This document shows, piece by piece, positions 58,852-64,000 of a DNA stretch of 64,000 nt (the stretch's first letter is position 1; each line of letters opens with the position of its first letter). Source of the DNA: Streptomyces cylindrosporus (GTDB lineage Bacteria > Actinomycetota > Actinomycetes > Streptomycetales > Streptomycetaceae); contig NZ_JALDAY010000019.1 of assembly GCF_022698165.1 (NCBI RefSeq), forward strand, positions 124,001 through 188,000, in the 5' to 3' direction. A program made the translations under genes and the position numbers. The notes beneath the pieces were generated by a model. It saw only the letters and a list, made by a program, of their open reading frames with translations, ran no database searches and was not told the origin of the DNA.

Positions 58852-59268
58852 TTACACGGGAGCTATGTCCGCGGCGACTGCGAGCAGGTGCGGTCCTTCG
58901 GCCGGCGGCCGGTCCGCGACGCCGAGAGCTATCCAGCGGTCCGTGCCAGGTGGCTGCCACAGGTACAGCTGGTCCATGAGGCGGCTGGTCACGAGCCAGG
59001 GTTCCGGTATGTCCTCCCCGCGTTCGTCGCGCACGCGCAGGGTGAGCATCCCCCAGGGGTCGTGCTGCTCGCCCCAACGGGCGTTCAGCGCCTGGGAGAT
59101 GTACAGCCCGTACGCGTGCAGGTCGTCCACGGTCTCCGCCTGGGCCACCACTAACCGCACTATGCGGTAACCGGGTCCCGCCAGGTACAGGTCCGACTCC
59201 GTGTACTCGGCCGTGAGGTCCGCCGAGCACAGCGCGTCGAGCTTGGCGAGGTGCTTGTCGCTGTCCAT
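58852..59268 (-). CDS. conserved hypothetical protein
   Basis: A 138-residue soluble protein that I do not recognise. It contains mixed strands and helices: YRIVRLVVAQAETVDDLHAYGLYISQALNARWGEQHDPWGMLTLRVRDERGED and WLVTSRLMDQLYLWQPPGTDRWIALGVADRP. The start is uncertain; ATG 59268 (MDSDKHLAK) was used, with ATG 59300 as the alternative, neither with a good ribosome site. It is convergent to mug with a 3-bp gap. Confidence 0.6.
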   Translation of the reverse strand: MDSDKHLAKLDALCSADLTAEYTESDLYLAGPGYRIVRLVVAQAETVDDLHAYGLYISQALNARWGEQHDPWGMLTLRVRDERGEDIPEPWLVTSRLMDQLYLWQPPGTDRWIALGVADRPPAEGPHLLAVAADIAPV

Positions 59269-59326
59269 GTGATCCAGTATTGCCGTCGGCACTGACATTT
59301 GGCGGGCCGTCAGCCACCTCGCGGGG

Positions 59327-60049
59327 TCAGGCATCCCGGCGTCGCACGCTCCACGCCCCCGCCCCCAACGCAACCCCCGCCCACAGCGCCGTCACCGCGA
59401 GCCCGCTCCATGGCCCGAGCAGCCCTTCCCCTGTGTCGTGGAGGATCATCTGCCCCGCGCGGTCCGGCAGTACGTCCGCCACCGAACCGGACATGTCCCC
59501 GATCACGAACGAGACGATGAGCAGGAACGGGATGAGGATGCTCAGCGTCGCGACGCCGCTGCGCAACACCGCCGTGAGGCCCGCCGCGAGCAGGGCCATC
59601 AGCGTCAGATACAGCGCGCACCCCACGGCCCCGCGCAACTCCTCACCGACCGTCAGCCCGTCCGCCTCCGTGCCGAGCGCGGCCGTGCCCACGGCGAGTG
59701 CGACCCCTCCCGTCACCAACCCCACCACCAGGACAGGAACGGCGATCGCGACCGCCTTGGCCGCGAACCACCGCCCCCGCCGCGGCACCGCCGCCAGCGT
59801 CGCCCGCAGCGCGCCGCCCCTGAACTCGGCGGCCACCGCGCTCGTGGCGAAGGCGATCGCCGCGATCTGTCCGAAGCTGACGCCGAAGAACACCGAGAAG
59901 AGCGGGTCGAAGTCGGGACCGTCGCTGTCCAGGCCGGCGAGCGCGGAGAACAGCACGACGGCGGCCGGCACCGCGCACAGGCCGGCGACGAGCGACCGCA
60001 GCGTGCGGATCTTGAGCCACTCCGAGTGGAGCACGGGCGTGAATTCCAT
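59327..60049 (-). CDS. ABC-2-type transporter permease
   Basis: A 240-residue membrane protein with about six helices (for example LVAGLCAVPAAVVLFSALAGL, IAAIAFATSAVAAEF and VAIAVPVLVVGLVTGGVALAV). The opening EFTPVLHSEWLKIRTLRS is the common start of Streptomyces ABC-2 permeases. It starts 2 bp after the ATPase gene, forming a two-gene exporter. The divergent histidine kinase and regulator probably control it. Substrate is unknown. Confidence 0.9.
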   Translation of the reverse strand: MEFTPVLHSEWLKIRTLRSLVAGLCAVPAAVVLFSALAGLDSDGPDFDPLFSVFFGVSFGQIAAIAFATSAVAAEFRGGALRATLAAVPRRGRWFAAKAVAIAVPVLVVGLVTGGVALAVGTAALGTEADGLTVGEELRGAVGCALYLTLMALLAAGLTAVLRSGVATLSILIPFLLIVSFVIGDMSGSVADVLPDRAGQMILHDTGEGLLGPWSGLAVTALWAGVALGAGAWSVRRRDA

Positions 60050-60051
60050 GG

Positions 60052-60972
60052 TCAGGCCTCCTGTCGCTGCGCGGTGTACTCGGCTTCGGAGCCGGTGAGT
60101 TCGAGATAGGCCTGCTCCAACGTGCCCTCCTCCGCGGCGAGTTCGAGGATCGGGACACCCGCGCCGGAGGCGAGGCGGCCGATGTCGTCCACGCGCGCGT
60201 GGTCCACGCTCCAGTGCCCTTCCTCGTGCTCCACGGCGTCGTACCCGTGCCGGCCGAGCACGGTCCTCAGGCCGGTCGCGTCGGTCGTGCGGATCCGCAC
60301 CCGTGGTCGCACGCGCGCGTCGATGAACTCCCGCATCGGGGTGTCGGCCAGCAGCCGTCCCCGGCCGAGGACGACGAGGTGGTCGGCGAAGGACGCGGTC
60401 TCGTTCATGAGGTGGCTGGAGACCAGGATCGTACGGCCCTCCCCCGCGAGGCGGCGGAGCAACCCGCGGATCCAGACGATGCCTTCGGGGTCGAGGCCGT
60501 TGGAGGGCTCGTCGAGCATGACGACCTCGGGGTCGCCGAGCAGCGCGGCGGCCATGCCCAGTCGCCGGCGCATGCCGAGGGAGTACGTCTTCACCCGGCG
60601 CCGCGCGACCAGGGCGAGCCCCGTCTCCTCCAGGACCTCGTCCGCCCGGCGCTGCGGGATCCGGTTGCTGACGGCAAGGGCGCGGAGGTGGTCGCGTCCG
60701 GTGCGGGAGCCGTGCGCGGCCTCGGCGTCGAGCAGGGCGCCGACGTGGCGGAGGGGTTCGCGCAGCGTCGCGTAGGGGCGGCCGCCGATCGTGGCGGAGC
60801 CCGAGGTGGGGCGGTCGAGGCCGAGCACGAGCCGCATGGTGGTGGACTTTCCGGCGCCGTTGGGGCCGAGGAAGCCGGTGACGCGGCCGGGCCGGACGGT
60901 GAAGGTGAGCTGGTCCACGGCGCGTCTGCCGCCGTACTCCTTGGTGAGGGCGTGGACGTCGATGCTGGTCAT
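60052..60972 (-). CDS. ABC transporter ATP-binding protein (drug/lantibiotic export type)
   Basis: A 306-residue ATPase. Walker A is GPNGAGKSTTM, the signature segment is YSLGMRRRLGMAAAL, and Walker B is VVMLDEPSNGLDPEG. It is the DrrA/CcmA subtype that pairs with ABC-2 permeases. ATG 60972 has only a weak ribosome site. A perfect palindrome lies 57 bp upstream in the space shared with the two-component system. Confidence 0.94.
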   Translation of the reverse strand: MTSIDVHALTKEYGGRRAVDQLTFTVRPGRVTGFLGPNGAGKSTTMRLVLGLDRPTSGSATIGGRPYATLREPLRHVGALLDAEAAHGSRTGRDHLRALAVSNRIPQRRADEVLEETGLALVARRRVKTYSLGMRRRLGMAAALLGDPEVVMLDEPSNGLDPEGIVWIRGLLRRLAGEGRTILVSSHLMNETASFADHLVVLGRGRLLADTPMREFIDARVRPRVRIRTTDATGLRTVLGRHGYDAVEHEEGHWSVDHARVDDIGRLASGAGVPILELAAEEGTLEQAYLELTGSEAEYTAQRQEA

Positions 60973-61028
60973 GGTGGCAGCCTGGCCGGTGGGGCGGGGC
61001 GCGCTCCTCCCCCGCCGGTGTGGATCGT

Positions 61029-61046
61029 CTCCCCCGGCCGGGGGAG
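61029..61046. promoter_or_regulatory. 18-bp perfect palindrome between ABC exporter and two-component genes
   Basis: CTCCCCCGGCCGGGGGAG at 61029-61046 is fully symmetric, 9-bp arms without spacer. It is 57 bp from the ABC ATPase start and 35 bp from the kinase start, so one regulator dimer could serve both directions. TTGTCA at 61052 may be the -35 of the kinase gene. Confidence 0.55.
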
Positions 61047-61080
61047 GCCCGTTGTCAGTGGCGGCTGGCACGATGACGAA

Positions 61081-62235
61081 ATGGCCCGCTTTCTGCGCCC
61101 GTTGGTCCGGGGGACGACGTACACACGGCTGATGCACCTGTGGGTGCCGATGCTGATCGTCAGCGTGTGGCTCTACATCGACATGTCGACGTGGTGGATA
61201 CCGGCGGCGGCGCTCGTGCCGGCCGGTCTCGTCCCGGCGGTGCGGCACGGCGAGGGCGTGCAGGCGCGGTTGCTGCTGACGCCGGGCGAGGAGCACTCCG
61301 GTATCTCCCTGAGCCCGGCGGCGACCTGGCGGGACCGGCTGCGCACCGTGCTGTGGCTCGAAGTGCGCATGGCACTGGGCGGTGTTGCCGCGGCGAGCTG
61401 CGTCTGGCTGCCCGTGATCGCCTTCCAGCTGGCCGAGACAGCCCGCGGGCGCGTCCCCGACGAGATACCGGTCCTCGGCGAAGCCCAACCCCATTGGGCG
61501 TACGCCCTGTTGGTACCGCTGCCGCTGATCGTCCTGTACGGGGTGGTCGTGGGCCTGGGCGAGTTGGTCACCGCCGTCGCCCGGCGGCTCCTGGGCCCGT
61601 CCGCCGCCGAGCGCCTGGAAGCCATGGAGGCGCGTACGGAACAGCTCCTGGAGCGCAACCGGATCGCGCGCGAGCTGCACGACTCCATCGGCCATGCGCT
61701 CACCGTGGCGGTGGTGCAGGCGGGTGCGGCGCGTGCGGCGGGCGACCCGGAGTTCACCGGCCGGGCCCTGGCCGCCATCGAGGAGACGGGCCGGGCCGCG
61801 CTGGAGGACCTGGAACGGGTGCTCGGCGTGCTGCGGGAGTCGGAGCGCCCGGTCGGCAGCCGTCCCACGCTGGCGGACGCCGACCGGCTCCTGGAGTCGG
61901 CGCGCGCGTCCGGCGCGAAGCTGGACGCGGAGGTGTCCGGCCCGCTGGAGTCGATACCCGGGCCGGTGTCCCGCGAGGGCTACCGCATCCTCCAGGAGGC
62001 GCTGACCAATGTGCTGCGGCACGCGGGAGCGGTTCCCGTGCGCGTCCGCATCGAGGTCGCGGGCCGGCTCCTCGTGCTGGAGGTGCGCAATCCGCTGACC
62101 GCCGACATAGCCGGGCCCGGCCGGGGCAGCGGGCTGCGCGGGATACGCGAGCGCGCGGCCCTGCTGGGCGGTCGCGCGCACACCGGGCCCGACGAGGGTG
62201 ACTGGCAGGTGCATGTGGAGCTGCCGTTGAGTTGA
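61081..62235 (+). CDS. sensor histidine kinase (HisKA_3, NarX/DesK type)
   Basis: A 384-residue kinase. About four membrane helices occupy residues 15-165 (LWVPMLIVSVWLYIDM, IPAAALVPAGLVPAV, VAAASCVWLPVIAF, ALLVPLPLIVLYGVVVGL). The dimerisation motif is ERNRIARELHDSIGHALTVAVVQAG with phospho-acceptor His200. The ATPase domain has REGYRILQEALTNVLRHAG and GRGSGLRGIRERAALLGG. It is followed 14 bp downstream by its NarL-type regulator and faces the ABC exporter, a common sensor-exporter set for antimicrobial stress. Confidence 0.93.
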   Translation: MARFLRPLVRGTTYTRLMHLWVPMLIVSVWLYIDMSTWWIPAAALVPAGLVPAVRHGEGVQARLLLTPGEEHSGISLSPAATWRDRLRTVLWLEVRMALGGVAAASCVWLPVIAFQLAETARGRVPDEIPVLGEAQPHWAYALLVPLPLIVLYGVVVGLGELVTAVARRLLGPSAAERLEAMEARTEQLLERNRIARELHDSIGHALTVAVVQAGAARAAGDPEFTGRALAAIEETGRAALEDLERVLGVLRESERPVGSRPTLADADRLLESARASGAKLDAEVSGPLESIPGPVSREGYRILQEALTNVLRHAGAVPVRVRIEVAGRLLVLEVRNPLTADIAGPGRGSGLRGIRERAALLGGRAHTGPDEGDWQVHVELPLS

Positions 62236-62249
62236 TCTACGCTGGCCGG

Positions 62250-62912
62250 ATGCCGGTCACCGTTCTCCTCGTCGACGACGAGCCCCTCGTACGCGCCGGT
62301 CTGCGTGCCGTGCTGGAGGCACAGCCCGACATCGAGGTGGTCGGCGAGGCGGCTGACGGGGCGGCGGTGATTCCGCTGGTGCGACAACTGCGGCCCGACG
62401 TGGTCGCCATGGACGTACGGATGCCGCTGCTGGACGGCATCGAGGCCACACGCGCGGTGCTGCGCACGGTCGACGCGCCGCCGAAGATCCTCGTGGTGAC
62501 GACCTTCGAGAACGACGAGTACGTGTACGAGGCGCTGCGGGCCGGCGCGGACGGGTTCCTGCTCAAGCGGGCCCGGCCGGCCGAGATCGTGCACGCCGTG
62601 CGGCTGGTGGCGGAGGGCGAGTCACTGCTGTTCCCCGCCTCCGTGCGGCAACTGGCCGCCGAGTACGGGCGGAGCGGCGGGAACAGGGCGGCCCGGGCGG
62701 CGATGGACCGGGCCCGACTGACCGAACGGGAGGCCGAGGTGCTGCGGTTGATGGCGCGGGGGCTGTCCAACACGGAGATCGCCGCCCGCCTGGTCGTCGG
62801 CACGGAGACCGTGAAGTCCCATGTGAGCGCCGTCCTGGCAAAGCTGGGAGCGCGGGATCGCACCCAGGCGGTGATCGCGGCGTACGAGTCGGGATTCGTG
62901 GCGCCGGGGTGA
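62250..62912 (+). CDS. NarL/LuxR-type response regulator
   Basis: A 220-residue regulator. The receiver has D9/D10/E11, phospho-acceptor Asp55 in VVAMDVRMPLLDG and Lys106 in GFLLKRARP. The LuxR helix-turn-helix is at about 150-215 (LTEREAEVLRLMARGLSNTEIAARLVVGTETVKSHVSAVLAKLGARDRTQAV). ATG 62250 follows the kinase by 14 bp. It probably regulates the divergent ABC exporter through the 61029 palindrome. Confidence 0.94.
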   Translation: MPVTVLLVDDEPLVRAGLRAVLEAQPDIEVVGEAADGAAVIPLVRQLRPDVVAMDVRMPLLDGIEATRAVLRTVDAPPKILVVTTFENDEYVYEALRAGADGFLLKRARPAEIVHAVRLVAEGESLLFPASVRQLAAEYGRSGGNRAARAAMDRARLTEREAEVLRLMARGLSNTEIAARLVVGTETVKSHVSAVLAKLGARDRTQAVIAAYESGFVAPG

Positions 62913-63029
62913 CAGGTGAAGGGCGCGGCAGGGCGGCGCCGCAGACCAAAAGCGGCCCACAGCCGGCCCGACGCGGCGGAACGCCCTGTACGATCCGGCC
63001 AACACGCGCACAACCTGGGAGGACGGACC

Positions 63030-64000
63030 TTGGGGCGGCTGACCGGCGGGGATCCCTCGCTGCTGCGCAGGATCAACTCCGCGGTGGTGCTGCACGCGCT
63101 GCGCGCCACGGACTGCGCGACGCTGACCGAGATCACCCGGGTGACGGGACTGTCCCGGCCGACGGTCGAGGGGGTCGTCGAGGGCCTCATAGAGGCCGGT
63201 TACGTCGTCGAGAAGGCCGCCGACGAGAGCGTGGTCCGGCGTCAGGGACGGCCGGCGCGCAGGTTCCGCTTCCGGGCCGAGGCGGGGCATCTGCTGGGCC
63301 TGGAGATCGGTCCGCACCGGGTGGCCGCGCTCCTCGCCGACCTGGACGGGCGGGTGCTGGGCGCGCAGGCCAAGGACGTCGACGAGACGGCGTCGGCCGA
63401 CGAGCGCCTGGAGCGGCTGCGCACGGCGGTCGCCGAGCTGCTTCGCCGGGCCGGCGTTCCGCGCAACTCCCTGCGGGCGGTGGGGGTCGCGACGCCGGGC
63501 ATCGTCGAGGCCGACGGAACGGTACGGCTGGGGACGGCGCTGCCCGAGTGGACGGGGCTGCACCTGGGCGAGCGGCTGAGCCGGTCCTTCAAGTGCCCGG
63601 TGCTGGTCGAGAACGACGCCAACGCCGCGGCCGTCGCCGAGCACTGGAAGGGTGCCGCGACGGAGTCGGACGACGTCGTGATGGTCCTCGCGGGGCTGAG
63701 CCCCGGGGCGGGTTCGCTGATCGGCGGGCAGTTGCACCGCGGCTACGGCGGGGCGGCCGGTGAGATCGGCGCACTGCATCTGCTGGGCCGCGAGGCGACC
63801 CCCGAAACCCTCCTGTCGACGACGGACGAACCGCTCCATCCGCTCGACGAGCAGGCCGTCGCCGAGGTCTTCGCACAGGCCCGCGAGGGCGACCAGCGGG
63901 CCCGCGCGGCCGTGGACCGCTTCATCCAGCGCCTCGTCCACGACGTCGCCGCCCTGGTCCTCGCCCTGGACCCGGAACTCGTCGTCGTCGGCGGCTGGGC
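63030..64000 (+). CDS. ROK-family regulator/sugar kinase-like protein (3' truncated by window edge)
   Basis: The frame is open from TTG 63030 to the window end (about 323 residues seen). The ribosome site GGGAGG lies 7 bp upstream. The N-terminal winged helix-turn-helix (about 10-80: INSAVVLHALRATDCATLTEITRVTGLSRPTVEGVVEGLIEAGYV) marks a NagC/XylR-type repressor. The ROK domain follows with GLEIGPHRVAALLADLDG, VENDANAAAVAEHW and LAGLSPGAGSLIGGQLHRG. The canonical ATP-binding phosphate loop is altered here (GLSPGAGS rather than GTGIG), which suggests regulation rather than kinase activity. The usual zinc-site Cys cluster is not seen in the visible part, and the C-terminus is missing. Confidence 0.9.
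   Translation, partial: MGRLTGGDPSLLRRINSAVVLHALRATDCATLTEITRVTGLSRPTVEGVVEGLIEAGYVVEKAADESVVRRQGRPARRFRFRAEAGHLLGLEIGPHRVAALLADLDGRVLGAQAKDVDETASADERLERLRTAVAELLRRAGVPRNSLRAVGVATPGIVEADGTVRLGTALPEWTGLHLGERLSRSFKCPVLVENDANAAAVAEHWKGAATESDDVVMVLAGLSPGAGSLIGGQLHRGYGGAAGEIGALHLLGREATPETLLSTTDEPLHPLDEQAVAEVFAQAREGDQRARAAVDRFIQRLVHDVAALVLALDPELVVVGGW

Overview
The window is chromosomal DNA of a Streptomyces species. The evidence is very high GC with strong third-position GC bias, frequent GTG and TTG starts, ATGA/GTGA overlaps, and characteristic actinomycete families: an rppA-P450-cupin cluster, MurT/GatD, DUF397 plus XRE plus ATPase triads, and SpoIIE-type phosphatases. From memory the gene order resembles the S. 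coelicolor region around SCO1204-SCO1265; this was not checked by alignment. I see no rRNA, tRNA, transposase, prophage or CRISPR array. Both edges cut a gene: an aldehyde dehydrogenase on the left and a ROK-family regulator on the right.

Layout. 0-4.5 kb: aldehyde dehydrogenase end, a small protein, a TenA-like protein, then the flaviolin pigment operon rppA-CYP158A-momA. 4.5-7.1 kb: acyl-CoA dehydrogenase with a divergent TetR regulator, and peptide deformylase. 7.2-11.5 kb: murT-gatD (lipid II amidation), 6-phosphofructokinase, and a CtaG-like membrane protein. 11.6-15.2 kb: a lipoprotein, a Ser/Thr kinase and a small membrane protein. 15.2-19.2 kb: a LytS/LytTR two-component system with a DUF485-like protein and an acetate-type Na+ symporter. 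19.3-22 kb: Lrp regulator, DDAH-like amidinohydrolase and ornithine aminotransferase, an arginine/ornithine catabolic module. 22-26 kb: two PAS-SpoIIE phosphatases. 26-28.5 kb: PlsC acyltransferase and secreted tripeptidyl aminopeptidase. 28.7-33.2 kb: urease operon ureABCFGD (no ureE). 33.3-35.1 kb: TetR and a membrane protein. 35.1-36.5 kb: solitary YefM/Phd-type antitoxin divergent from clpP. 36.5-37.5 kb: NlpC/P60 hydrolase behind a ydaO-type (c-di-AMP) riboswitch. 37.5-39.3 kb: ATPase / XRE / DUF397 regulatory triad. 39.3-43.8 kb: biotin genes bioF and bioBAD. 43.8-48.4 kb: large LuxR regulator, secreted lipase, methyltransferase and a Fic-like/RHH toxin-antitoxin pair. 48.5-53.4 kb: MacB-like ABC exporter, LLM oxidoreductase, GNAT. 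53.5-56.8 kb: two CBS-domain CNNM proteins and an SGNH hydrolase. 56.9-59.3 kb: purB, mug and a hypothetical protein. 59.3-64 kb: ABC-2 exporter, divergent histidine kinase/response regulator, and the ROK regulator.

Most of the window is well-known core Streptomyces metabolism. The items most worth a second look are regulatory: a tandem operator array between the Lrp gene and ddaH, a palindrome on the lrp -10 box, TGTACA-type sites between the lone antitoxin and clpP, a GlnR-like box inside the 3' end of a tetR upstream of ureA, the c-di-AMP riboswitch, an AT-rich operator plus a TTA (bldA) codon in the XRE triad, and the metal-ligand-like Cys/His repeat tail on BioB.
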